The position numbers and the translations under genes are program-made. This document shows positions 53,197-61,792 of a stretch of DNA of 64,000 nucleotides, piece after piece (positions within the stretch are counted from its first letter, which is position 1; each line of letters opens with the position of its first letter). The stretch covers positions 280,894 through 344,893 of the forward strand of contig NZ_KI519423.1 of the NCBI RefSeq assembly GCF_000482465.1. The letters run 5' to 3'. The DNA is from Runella limosa DSM 17973 (lineage in GTDB: Bacteria > Bacteroidota > Bacteroidia > Cytophagales > Spirosomataceae). A model generated the notes under the pieces. The model had not been told where the DNA came from and searched no databases. It worked only from the letters and a program-made list of their open reading frames with translations.

Positions 53197-54177
53197 ATGG
53201 AACATATCAACTGGGGAATGATTGGTTGTGGCAACGTAACCGAAAAGAAAAGTGGGCCTGCTTTTAGCAAAGTGCCGCACTCGTCGCTTGTGGCTGTCAT
53301 GGGCCGCGATGCCCAAAAAGCCGCCGATTATGCCCAACGCCACGGTGTGCCCAAATGGTACAACGATGTCGATGACCTCATCAACGACCCCGACGTCAAC
53401 GCCATTTACATTGCTACTCCGCCCAACGTTCACCTCGAATATGCCGCTAAGGCCATGAAAGCGGGCAAGGCCGTGTATGTAGAAAAACCGATGGCGCTCA
53501 CTGCCGACGAATGCGCCCAAATGAACCAACTCAGTCGCGAAACGGGGGTGCCGTTGTTTGTGGCTTATTACCGCCGTCAGTTGCCTTATTTTCTTAAACT
53601 CAAAGAGTTGGTGGACCAAAAGGTGATTGGCGATATTCGTTTGGTGAAAGTTCAAATTCATTATAACCCTTACTCCGAAGAAATTGGTGACGGAGCCCAA
53701 CCGCGTTGGCGCGTTGACCCCGCGATTTCGGGTGGAGGGCATTTCCACGATTTAGCATCGCACCAGTTCGACTTGTTAGAATACATTTTTGGACCTATTG
53801 CGTCGGCCAAAGGCATTAGCAGAAACCAAGCTGGACTGTACCAAGCCGACGACATTGTAGTGGCCTCCTTTGAATTTGAGTCGGGTGTATTGGGAACGGG
53901 CAGCTGGTGCTATACCCTCAACCCCGAACAACGCCTCGACGAATCGGAGTTGATTGGTTCAAAAGGAAAAATCATTTTTTCATTTTTCGAGCGCTTCACC
54001 ATTCGCGTTGAAACCGCCGAAGGCACCGAAACCTTTGAAATACCGTACCCTGAACACGTTCAACAACCCCTCATTGAAACAATTGTTCAGCAACTCAGAG
54101 GTGAAGGTTCCTGCCCAAGCACGGGTGAATCGGGCGCGCGCGCCAACCTTATCATGGATCAAATTGTACAATCATAA
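53197..54177 (+). CDS. Gfo/Idh/MocA-family oxidoreductase
   Basis: A 326-residue NAD(P)-dependent sugar dehydrogenase. Start at ATG 53197, giving MEHINWGMIGCGNVTEKKSG with the Rossmann GxGxxx motif; a TTG at 53179 would add six residues. The catalytic lysine lies in YVEKPMALTADEC, the family EKP motif, and the C-terminal domain contains GGGHFHDLASHQFDLLEY with the conserved His/Asp. The substrate is probably a sugar, inositol or a derivative. It is 16 bases upstream of the phosphoesterase gene. Confidence 0.92.
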   Translation: MEHINWGMIGCGNVTEKKSGPAFSKVPHSSLVAVMGRDAQKAADYAQRHGVPKWYNDVDDLINDPDVNAIYIATPPNVHLEYAAKAMKAGKAVYVEKPMALTADECAQMNQLSRETGVPLFVAYYRRQLPYFLKLKELVDQKVIGDIRLVKVQIHYNPYSEEIGDGAQPRWRVDPAISGGGHFHDLASHQFDLLEYIFGPIASAKGISRNQAGLYQADDIVVASFEFESGVLGTGSWCYTLNPEQRLDESELIGSKGKIIFSFFERFTIRVETAEGTETFEIPYPEHVQQPLIETIVQQLRGEGSCPSTGESGARANLIMDQIVQS

Positions 54178-54193
54178 GTCAGTGACCTTTACT

Positions 54194-55594
54194 ATGAAAG
54201 TTATCCAAAACTCAGGCGTTTTTGGCCTCCTACTAGGTAGTTTTTTAGCCCTAACGAGCGCGGCACAAACGCACAAACCTTACACGCCAAGCCCTTATCC
54301 CGACCGCGTTATTATGGGTTGGCAGGAAAACAACGCCGCCACTTCGCAATCGGTCAACTGGCGAACGGATTCTACCATTGTTGCGGCCATTGGCGCCATT
54401 CATGAAGCCGATGCTTCGCCCGATTTTGTCAAAAAAGCCACATTGGTACCTGCCACGACCGAAACTGTTGTCGTGGACGGCAAGCGTGTGCTTTATCATA
54501 CGGTTCATTTTACCAACCTCAAACCCAACACCAAATACAGTTATCGTGTGGGGGCGGGCGAATATTGGAGCGAGTGGTTTCATTTCAAAACCGCCAACGA
54601 CCAAGCCGTGCCATTCTCATTTTTGTATTTTGGGGATGCCCAAAACGACATTCGTTCGCTCTGGTCGCGTACCATTCGGGGGGCGTACTCGGCCATGCCT
54701 TCGGTGAGTTTGATGATTCATGCAGGAGACCTCATCACAACCTCCAACGCCGACTGGCAATGGGGCGAGTGGTTTGAGGCTGGGGGCTGGATCAACGGCA
54801 TGGTACCAACCCTGGCCAGCCCAGGCAATCACGAATACTTCCGTGACCCCGCGACAAACAAATCGTCGTTGTCTATCCACTGGCGGCCTTCGTTTGTTTT
54901 ACCAGAAAATGGCCCAACAAGCCTCAAAGAAACCGCTTATCACTTTGATTATCAAGGCGTACGTTTTGTTTCTTTAAACTCCCAAGCCGCCTTACTTGAT
55001 GCTAATGTATTGGAAGAACAAGCCAAATGGTTGGTAAGCGTATTGGAGAAAAACCCCAATCGTTGGACAATTGTGACGCACCACCATCCGATTTATTCGA
55101 CCGCCAACGGACGTAACAACGATGAGTGGCGTTTAAAAATGGAGCCTATTTACAAAAAATACAACGTCGATTTGGTTTTACAAGGCCATGACCACACTTA
55201 CGGGCGTGGGCTTAACATGCCTTTGGGACAAAGCCGTAAATACCCCGATGGCCCCATCTATGTGGTGTCGGTCAGTGGGCCTAAAATGTACACTATTGGC
55301 TTGCAGGACTGGATGGACAGGGCAGGCTCTAACACGCAGTTGTACCAAATCATTTCGGTCGATGGCAACAAGCTTTCGTACAAAGCCTATACGGTGGCGG
55401 GAGAACTTTACGATGTTTTTGACTTAACCAAAAATGCGGGTGGCCGCAATAAGTTAATCGACACCGCTCCTAAATTAGCGCCCGAACTCCTCGCTTTGCC
55501 AGAGACCTACCTCAACCGCTTTACCCCCGAGCAAATCAAGGAGTACGAAAACCGATTTAAGGAATACAAAGCGCGTAAAGACAAGAAAAAATAA
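54194..55594 (+). CDS. Purple acid phosphatase-like metallophosphoesterase with fibronectin-III domain
   Basis: A 466-residue secreted enzyme from the ATG at 54194 (signal VFGLLLGSFLALTSAAQ). An N-terminal purple-acid-phosphatase/FnIII-like domain (PDRVIMGWQENNAATSQSVNWRT, to about residue 140) is followed by a calcineurin-like catalytic domain with all metal motifs: GDAQND, HAGDLIT, GNHEYF, THHHPIYS and QGHDHTYGRG. A longer open frame reaching back to 53954 merely overlaps the upstream gene. It likely releases phosphate from organic phosphates outside the cytoplasm. Third gene of the aldolase-dehydrogenase unit. Confidence 0.93.
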   Translation: MKVIQNSGVFGLLLGSFLALTSAAQTHKPYTPSPYPDRVIMGWQENNAATSQSVNWRTDSTIVAAIGAIHEADASPDFVKKATLVPATTETVVVDGKRVLYHTVHFTNLKPNTKYSYRVGAGEYWSEWFHFKTANDQAVPFSFLYFGDAQNDIRSLWSRTIRGAYSAMPSVSLMIHAGDLITTSNADWQWGEWFEAGGWINGMVPTLASPGNHEYFRDPATNKSSLSIHWRPSFVLPENGPTSLKETAYHFDYQGVRFVSLNSQAALLDANVLEEQAKWLVSVLEKNPNRWTIVTHHHPIYSTANGRNNDEWRLKMEPIYKKYNVDLVLQGHDHTYGRGLNMPLGQSRKYPDGPIYVVSVSGPKMYTIGLQDWMDRAGSNTQLYQIISVDGNKLSYKAYTVAGELYDVFDLTKNAGGRNKLIDTAPKLAPELLALPETYLNRFTPEQIKEYENRFKEYKARKDKKK

Positions 55595-55623
55595 AGCAAT
55601 ATAGGCCATCAGAAGGGTGAAAT

Positions 55624-55663
55624 TATCTCTTCCCAAAAGTTTTGAAACTTTTGGGAAGAGATA
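55624..55663. terminator. Long hairpin after the phosphatase gene
   Basis: A near-perfect stem of 17-19 bp (arms 55624-55642 and 55645-55663; TATCTCTTCCCAAAAGTTT type). No T run. The remaining gap to 55857 shows nothing else I can identify. Confidence 0.5.
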
Positions 55664-55857
55664 GTGAAATTATAATGGTATGTTTGTTGTTAGAAAGTCT
55701 ATCAGCATACCAAACTTCCTGTTTTTGTTCGCTTCCCTTTAGTTGTACAATCACACAAGGCAATTAATCTACGCCGTCAAACCGCATTCTTTAATCCTTT
55801 GGTATCTCTGTTACACAATTTAATTCAAAGAAATACCATCATTAAACCAAGTACCAA

Positions 55858-56304
55858 ATGAGCGGATCAAAAACAACATTTACCAAGAAAGAGCGCGAAC
55901 AAAAAAAAATAAAGAAACGTAAAGGAAAAGAAGAACGAAAAGAAGAACGGTTGGCGTCGTCTAGCAAAGGAAAAGGACTAGAAGACATGATGGCCTATGT
56001 GGATGAAAATGGCAATTTATCGAGTGTGCCACCTTCACTTGTAAAAAAACAACCTGAAAAGCCGCGCGAGTATTCGCCCGAGATTCAGAACGCCGAAGAA
56101 GATGCTTCGGAGCGCATTGGTAGTGTTCATTTTTTCAACGAGCAAAAAGGGTACGGTTTTATTAAAGACGCGAAGACCAACGAAAGTATTTTCGTACATA
56201 TCAACGAATTGAAGGAGCCTGTTAAAGAGAAAGACAAAGTTTCATTCCAAATAAAAATGCGCCCCAAAGGCCCCGTGGCAGTTGAGGTCAAAAAAATAGG
56301 ATAA
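55858..56304 (+). CDS. Cold-shock-domain protein with Lys-rich N-terminal extension
   Basis: A 148-residue protein. The first ~45 residues are extremely basic and helical (TKKEREQKKIKKRKGKEE). The C-terminal ~65 residues form a cold-shock domain with RNP1-like KGYGFIKD and RNP2-like SIFVHINEL. Typical CspA proteins are ~70 residues, so this is a CSD fused to a basic tail, as seen in several Bacteroidota. It would bind single-stranded RNA or DNA as a chaperone. Monocistronic, with a clean terminator. Confidence 0.92.
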   Translation: MSGSKTTFTKKEREQKKIKKRKGKEERKEERLASSSKGKGLEDMMAYVDENGNLSSVPPSLVKKQPEKPREYSPEIQNAEEDASERIGSVHFFNEQKGYGFIKDAKTNESIFVHINELKEPVKEKDKVSFQIKMRPKGPVAVEVKKIG

Positions 56305-56326
56305 CTTCCCCTTAAAAACATTCCCC

Positions 56327-56353
56327 AAAGCCGCTAATGACAGCGGCTTTTTT
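56327..56353 (+). terminator. Intrinsic terminator of the cold-shock gene
   Basis: AAAGCCGCT (56327-56335) with AGCGGCTTT (56342-56350), 6-base loop, then TTTG. Confidence 0.88.
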
Positions 56354-56490
56354 GTTTGAAATTGTCACTGTAACTAATATATTGCCCCGTCAGAAAAATG
56401 GTTCTTAAAAAACATACCAATAGAAAGCCATTCACCTGTTTGACAATTATTTATTCGTATTTTTTAATGAAGTATAAGACATTGATGTTC

Positions 56491-57189
56491 ATGAAAAAAA
56501 ACTTCGCTCTTTTTTCTTTAGCGCTTTTCAGTTTCCAAAGTGTATGCGCTCAAACGGCCAAAGAAGTGTTTGCCAAAAGCCAAAAAGTCTATGAAAACGC
56601 CGTTTTTTACCTCGACTCTGGCAAAGTATTTCAGGAATTTTACGACTTACCACAACCTTTTGAAAAAGCGAAGTACTTCAAAACAGCCTACGATAAAAAG
56701 GGGCGATTCAATTTTGAATATTACGAAGTTGGTTTGTCAAATTCGCTAATGGTCATCAACCGCAACGCCAACAATGTAGCGCAATATTGGTGGGGAATTG
56801 GCAATCCAACCCAAAACAATAAGAAGTTAGAAGAACTTCTCTCATCCGCAGGTGGGGTATCGTCTCGTACTTCAATCCAAATCCCTGCATTACTGCTCAC
56901 TAACCATAACATTTTAGGGGAAAGTATTTTTTTATCCACCAAAAACCCGCAGTTTGATTCGGACGAAAATATCAACGAGGTACTTTGCTTCAAAATCAAA
57001 GGAAGTAACGCGCAAGGAGACGTCACCATTTGGATTTCTAAGGCCGATTACCTTATCAAAAAAGTAATGTCTGACCAAAAAGTTAGCAATTTTCGCGTTA
57101 AAAGCACTTTCGACTATTTTTCCTCTTTACCAACAAATTTAGGCAACGGTGTTTTTGAATTTCGTTCCAATCGCAAAGTAAAGATGTAA
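56491..57189 (+). CDS. Exported protein of unknown function, LolA-like fold possible
   Basis: A 232-residue exported protein from the ATG at 56491 (signal MKKNFALFSLALFSFQSVCA, then QTAKEVF). Earlier in-frame starts at 56398 and 56467 would bury the signal peptide. The body has an unclosed-barrel-like pattern (FFDYFSSLP; VTIWISKADYLIKKVM; AKYFKTAYDKKGRFNFEYYEV) reminiscent of LolA/DUF2092 proteins, but I see no diagnostic motif. Stand-alone gene. Confidence 0.65.
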   Translation: MKKNFALFSLALFSFQSVCAQTAKEVFAKSQKVYENAVFYLDSGKVFQEFYDLPQPFEKAKYFKTAYDKKGRFNFEYYEVGLSNSLMVINRNANNVAQYWWGIGNPTQNNKKLEELLSSAGGVSSRTSIQIPALLLTNHNILGESIFLSTKNPQFDSDENINEVLCFKIKGSNAQGDVTIWISKADYLIKKVMSDQKVSNFRVKSTFDYFSSLPTNLGNGVFEFRSNRKVKM

Positions 57190-57196
57190 ATTATAT

Positions 57197-57234
57197 ACCT
57201 TCCCGAAAGTTTTGAACTTTCGGGAAGGTGTTTT
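57197..57234. terminator. Shared terminator between converging genes
   Basis: A perfect 15-bp stem (57197-57211 with 57215-57229), loop TTG, followed by GTTTT on the plus strand. Related in design to the hairpin at 55624-55663. Confidence 0.8.
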
Positions 57235-59668
57235 ACTTCTTCATTAGCCAAATTTCGGTGACTTGTGGGCCTTGGCCGCCCTCACCACACGTCCAAATAA
57301 AAGTCACTTTGCCGTCGGCAGTGGTTTTTTGGGGTATGTCAAACTCAAAAAGAGGTTCTTCGCCCGTTTGAAAAAAATCGTGAATCACCGCGCCGTCGTC
57401 GGTCACCAATTTCATCCGCGAACGAAAACGCCCCGTGTAAGAAACGCGCATTCGGTAGGTGGCTTGGGGGTCTAATTCATCATAAGCAATTTTCAACGGC
57501 TCTTCGTACAGCGTTTTGACCTGCTTCATCCAAGCTCGCGGCGTTACTTGTCCTTTAAAACCTGTTGCCCTGATTTCGTCCACCCACTCTTCCCCAACAA
57601 TTCCAACGCCAAAACTTACCCTCGGCGACTGTAAACTGCCTGGGTCTTTCTCCCATGAGACATCCGAAACCACCCGATGCCAGCTTTCGGGTGCGCCAAA
57701 ATGGTCGTAAAAACCTCCCGCGCCTGGGTCGGTGCGGTGGAGCAATTGGTCTATTTTTTGTTGACGTTCGGCTTCACTCGTTAGTTTCTCTATTTTACCC
57801 ATTTCGTCCAATAACCACGGCGAATCATTAAGCGGAAGGTCAATATTGTCCACAAAATTTCCCCGCCCCGACACCGCCCCGTGGCGTTCAACCGTCAACT
57901 GTGCGCCGATACTTTTGAAAAGCGAATCAGCCAAATCGAAACATTTTTGGCGATATTCGGGCAAAATCGGCGCTTTCACCGCCCGTTCCAAAATCAATTT
58001 CGCTTGCTGAATCGCCGCCAACGACTTTCCATTTACCGCCCCCCGCAGTGCATCTTTGGCTTGCTGCTCCAATTCGGTTTCGTACAGCAATCGGCGGCGG
58101 GTATAAGCATCGTAATACGCCCGAATCAGCCCCATTTGAAAACGAGGATTTTGTAACACTGCCAACGGTGCTTTTTGCTCCATTGCTTGCCATTGCATCA
58201 GGGTTCTTTCCACCGATTCGTTGGTCAGTAACAGCCCTCGAAACGTATTTTCGAGCGAAATAAGCCCCTGCGCTACGGTTTCTTGGTAGTCCATTCCAAC
58301 AAACAAACGCGCATAATCGCGAAGCGTCTCGATAACAGGAGTTTCGGGATTCCAATCTTGGTCGCTCCACACAAATTTATTCACGTCGTCATTGGTACCT
58401 TCTGAGTAACTGATGCTCCCAACGCCGTATTCGTCGAGGGCATTGTGAATCGTTTTTTCGTCGTGCGGTCGGGGGTTAATACTTTCACGACCAAGCGTTT
58501 GCGCAAAAATCAAATCCCAGTGAGGAACGGGGTATTGAGAACTGTAATTGTGGGTAATATCGGGATAATGCCGAATCGGAATCGACGCTTTGGTGATGCG
58601 ACGAATTTCTTGCACGGGCATTTTTACCCACGGCCCAAACACCACACCACCAAACCACGGATACCCTCGATTGACCTGTGCAAAAAACGAATCAAACCAC
58701 TTTTTACTAGGTTTAAATACCTGCGGCGACACCCAGATTTTGGCTTTGGGATGGTATTTTTTCAAAACCACAGACATTTTATCGAGCCACGCAAACATAA
58801 TATCGGGTTCTAAATCGCCCGGGTCGCCCCCTGGTACAAAGACGTGATCCAGCTTTGGAATGGCCGAAAATACTTTGTGACGTTCTTCCAATTCTAGTTT
58901 AATGGAGTCGGGGTGCGTATAATCAGAACCCATGTTGGGATACCACATCCAAACGTCCAGCCCATATTCTTTACAAATCCGCGACTGCTCCCGAATCATG
59001 TCCATGGCAGGCAGTTTCATGTGCCCACTTTTCACGTCGTCGTCGGTGCGGGGTGGAACGAGTTCGATGCTATTGGCTCCAAAAAGGGCTAATTCGCGGA
59101 TGTATTGGTCAAATTGTGCCACCGAAAAGGCGTCGTAGGCATTGGTTTTGGGGCGGTAGCCTAGCTGATGACCTCTCACGGGATAGCGCGGACTCGTAGC
59201 TAGTTGTACCTCCTCGTCGATGGTTATTTTTTGCGGGTACATAGCCAATTTTCGGAGCAAACGCCCCACTCCGTACAAAACACCGCGCGCATCTTTACCC
59301 ACAACCAACACAGCTTGTGAAGCAGGAATAGTCACTAATTTAAACCCTTCGGCTGAGATAGTGGACAGTTTTCGTACCTCCTTTTGCCACGCAGTCGGCA
59401 AAAGAGCTACGTCTTTTTCCAGCACAATCACGACCAGCGGTGTTGCAGCTATTGGTAGTTTATCCGTCACTTCCCAGGTCAATTGGGTTCGTTTTTTTAC
59501 CTCTTCTTGAAGAATTTCAAGGCTTCGGAGCAGTACTTGTTTGTCCGAAATCGAAGTATAAATGCGCGCTTTGGTGAGGTCAATGGGTTTTGCCAAACTC
59601 ATAAACGCCGTCAAAAAAGCAATCAATAATAGCGGCAGTTTCATCATCTGAAAGGGCTTTTTCGTCAA
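57233..59668 (-). CDS. Exported glycoside hydrolase-like protein (GH20/GH67 N-terminal-domain type)
   Basis: An 811-residue exported protein (signal LPLLLIAFLTAFMSLA). Residues about 30-155 form a GH20b/GH67N-like domain ending in VLVVGKDARGVLYGVGRLLRKL. A TIM-barrel-like region follows (SPRYPVRGHQLGYRPKTNAYD onward). Where a true GH20 has H-x-G-G-D-E, this protein reads VPGGDPGD (residues 278-285), so the acid/base Glu is missing and it may be a different GH family or inactive as a hexosaminidase. The last ~150 residues are a beta-rich possible carbohydrate-binding module. It overlaps the phosphoesterase gene by 4 bases. Confidence 0.75.
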   Translation of the reverse strand: MTKKPFQMMKLPLLLIAFLTAFMSLAKPIDLTKARIYTSISDKQVLLRSLEILQEEVKKRTQLTWEVTDKLPIAATPLVVIVLEKDVALLPTAWQKEVRKLSTISAEGFKLVTIPASQAVLVVGKDARGVLYGVGRLLRKLAMYPQKITIDEEVQLATSPRYPVRGHQLGYRPKTNAYDAFSVAQFDQYIRELALFGANSIELVPPRTDDDVKSGHMKLPAMDMIREQSRICKEYGLDVWMWYPNMGSDYTHPDSIKLELEERHKVFSAIPKLDHVFVPGGDPGDLEPDIMFAWLDKMSVVLKKYHPKAKIWVSPQVFKPSKKWFDSFFAQVNRGYPWFGGVVFGPWVKMPVQEIRRITKASIPIRHYPDITHNYSSQYPVPHWDLIFAQTLGRESINPRPHDEKTIHNALDEYGVGSISYSEGTNDDVNKFVWSDQDWNPETPVIETLRDYARLFVGMDYQETVAQGLISLENTFRGLLLTNESVERTLMQWQAMEQKAPLAVLQNPRFQMGLIRAYYDAYTRRRLLYETELEQQAKDALRGAVNGKSLAAIQQAKLILERAVKAPILPEYRQKCFDLADSLFKSIGAQLTVERHGAVSGRGNFVDNIDLPLNDSPWLLDEMGKIEKLTSEAERQQKIDQLLHRTDPGAGGFYDHFGAPESWHRVVSDVSWEKDPGSLQSPRVSFGVGIVGEEWVDEIRATGFKGQVTPRAWMKQVKTLYEEPLKIAYDELDPQATYRMRVSYTGRFRSRMKLVTDDGAVIHDFFQTGEEPLFEFDIPQKTTADGKVTFIWTCGEGGQGPQVTEIWLMKK

Positions 59669-60597
59669 AATTTCAACACTTTTGGGCGAATCTCGGGGAC
59701 ATCGTAGTCTTTATTGCCTTGTGGAAACCCTACTTCTTTGGGCGAAGGCCCGACCCACTGCGACTTCTTCCCCGACATAGTGATTTTGCCTTTTTTAGAA
59801 ATTTCAATCACCGTAAACAGCGGATCACGGTAAGGTGCAGTGTATTTTATCCATTTGAAATTTTTATCGACTTCCTCGCTGTAACGAACGCGTCCGTACT
59901 CTTCCCCAAGCCATTTGTAAGACATGGAGTTGATACAGACGTACCAGATTCCGTTGATGTTATCGGCGCGGTCGTAGTGAATATGCCCGTAGAAATTAGC
60001 AATTACTTTGTTTTTTTTCGCCTTTACATTATGGTTTTCAAGGATTTGTCGAACTTCTTCGGCATTGTCCACCCCGTCTTTGCCTAAGCCTTGGTGCGAG
60101 AAAATCACAATCGGTCCTTTGGCTTTGGCGAGTTCGTCGCGTAGCCACGCTATTTGCGGCGGGTTTAAATGTTCTTGGTAGCCCTTCACGTCAGGCGATT
60201 TTTTGTCGTTGCCGTCTAGGACGATAAAATTGAAGCCTTTTTGCTCAAACGAATAATATGACGAAGTCATTTTTCGGTACTCCAACGCCTGTTTCAGCGA
60301 AAATCCACCGTCCATTTCGTGGTTGCCAATAACATGGTACTTGGGGCCTGGGATGCTATTCCAAAGCTCAAAACCATAGGCATACTTGGGCGCAGGGGTT
60401 CCAAAATCGCCCAAATCAACGACAAAATCGGGCTTGGCCGTTTTCATGCTGTCCACAAACGCCGTCAAGCGTTCTTTGGCATCGTGCATGGTCGGAACGT
60501 GTACGTCCGAAAGCACCCCAAATTTTACTTTTTGTGCCTCCACTGTGGTTTGGATTCCCCACAAAGCAAAACAAAGGCAAATGAATTGTTTTCTCAT
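59665..60597 (-). CDS. Secreted calcineurin-like metallophosphoesterase
   Basis: A 310-residue exported phosphoesterase (signal MRKQFICLCFALWGIQTTVEA). All metal-binding motifs are visible: SDVHVP, DLGDFG, GNHEMD, SHQGLGKDG and YGHIHYD. Its gene is sandwiched, with a 1-base gap to the acyltransferase and a 4-base overlap (ATGA) with the GH-like gene. Operon context suggests action on a phosphorylated glycan or sugar nucleotide released during glycan degradation. Confidence 0.92.
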   Translation of the reverse strand: MRKQFICLCFALWGIQTTVEAQKVKFGVLSDVHVPTMHDAKERLTAFVDSMKTAKPDFVVDLGDFGTPAPKYAYGFELWNSIPGPKYHVIGNHEMDGGFSLKQALEYRKMTSSYYSFEQKGFNFIVLDGNDKKSPDVKGYQEHLNPPQIAWLRDELAKAKGPIVIFSHQGLGKDGVDNAEEVRQILENHNVKAKKNKVIANFYGHIHYDRADNINGIWYVCINSMSYKWLGEEYGRVRYSEEVDKNFKWIKYTAPYRDPLFTVIEISKKGKITMSGKKSQWVGPSPKEVGFPQGNKDYDVPEIRPKVLKF

Positions 60598-60598
60598 A

Positions 60599-61690
60599 TT
60601 ACAATTTGATAAAAATCTTTTTTCGATACAGCCAATAGGCTGGGACGAAGTTGATGGCTACAAAGAACAGGGCATATAGCCAACTAGCAAGGTTAGGACT
60701 CATTCCCATTCCCACCAAAGTATTGACAGCGTGTTCGTTCGGGGTTTTATCACCAAGTTTGGTTCCGTAAAAAAACAACGCCAAGATGTCTCCGAGCACA
60801 TATACCGAAATAGCATTAGCCCCAAAGATGATTCCCACTTGCGTCCCTTTGGTTTTTCCTAAAATATCAACTGCAAAATACAACGCCCCCAACAGCAAAC
60901 TCGCAAAACCAGAAGTTACCAGTACGAACGAACTCGTCCAAAGGTTTTCGTTGACAGGAAACCCAAGTCCCCAAAAATACCCCAGCACTGACGAAATCAC
61001 CCCCGCCGTCATCAGGTAATTGACCTTTAGGTTTGGGTTTAAATCGGTGATTAACAAGTGCCCAGCCAACATCCCAGTGATACCCGAAGCGATTGAGGGC
61101 AACGTACTCAAAATACTTTCGGGATCCCAGGTGCCTTGCCACATTTTTCCTGGCAAAAACTTTGAGTCAAACCACGCCACAATGTTTACACCCGGTTCGA
61201 GCATTACTTTGCCCACGCCTGGGGTAGGAATGAGCGTTAAGGCCAACCAATAACCTACCAAAATACCAGCGGTTATCCACGCCTGTTGCCGCCAATTGGT
61301 ATTTAAAAACAAAATTGCACATCCCAAAAACACAAATGCAATACGGTGAAGTGTCCCTGTCCAACGGGCTTCGGCAAAATTAAAATCGGGCATCAGGTTC
61401 AAAAACATCCCTACTGCGTAGATTTTCAGCGACCGAACAACGATTTTTTTATACAACTCTTTTTTGTCGCCGTCTTTCTTTTTTGAATAAGCCAGCACAA
61501 TGGATACCCCAATGACGTACAGAAAAATAGGAGCTACCAAGTCGGTAAACGAAAGCCCATTCCAAACGGTGTGGCGAAGCGTAAAAAAGACGTGATCGCT
61601 ACTACCTGGGAAGTTGACCATAATCATGGCGGCCACCGTAAACCCACGAAGTGCGTCGAGCGAAATAAGACGGGAGCTTGAAAGAGACAT
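60599..61690 (-). CDS. NagX/HGSNAT-like transmembrane acyltransferase
   Basis: A 363-residue protein with about ten TM helices. The opening SLSSSRLISLDALRGFTVAAMIMVN is the diagnostic start of the heparan-alpha-glucosaminide N-acetyltransferase/YeiB-like (DUF5009-type, NagX) family, and LHRIAFVFLGCAILFL matches its second conserved helix. These proteins sit in GlcNAc utilisation clusters of Bacteroidota and are thought to move or acetylate amino sugars. First gene of a three-gene unit; its start is divergent to the GH20 lipoprotein with about 100 bases between. Confidence 0.9.
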   Translation of the reverse strand: MSLSSSRLISLDALRGFTVAAMIMVNFPGSSDHVFFTLRHTVWNGLSFTDLVAPIFLYVIGVSIVLAYSKKKDGDKKELYKKIVVRSLKIYAVGMFLNLMPDFNFAEARWTGTLHRIAFVFLGCAILFLNTNWRQQAWITAGILVGYWLALTLIPTPGVGKVMLEPGVNIVAWFDSKFLPGKMWQGTWDPESILSTLPSIASGITGMLAGHLLITDLNPNLKVNYLMTAGVISSVLGYFWGLGFPVNENLWTSSFVLVTSGFASLLLGALYFAVDILGKTKGTQVGIIFGANAISVYVLGDILALFFYGTKLGDKTPNEHAVNTLVGMGMSPNLASWLYALFFVAINFVPAYWLYRKKIFIKL

Positions 61691-61792
61691 CTTAGTTGGT
61701 GTCGGTTAAAGAAAGAATTAAAAATACTGTACTCAGAATGGTATTTTTAATACGCATCAGCGTACTATTAGGGCTACTTAACCTCGGTATTT

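Noticed and set aside
53954-54193. 80-residue N-terminal extension of the phosphatase frame
   Set aside because: It lies inside the Gfo/Idh/MocA gene in another frame; the signal peptide begins at 54194.
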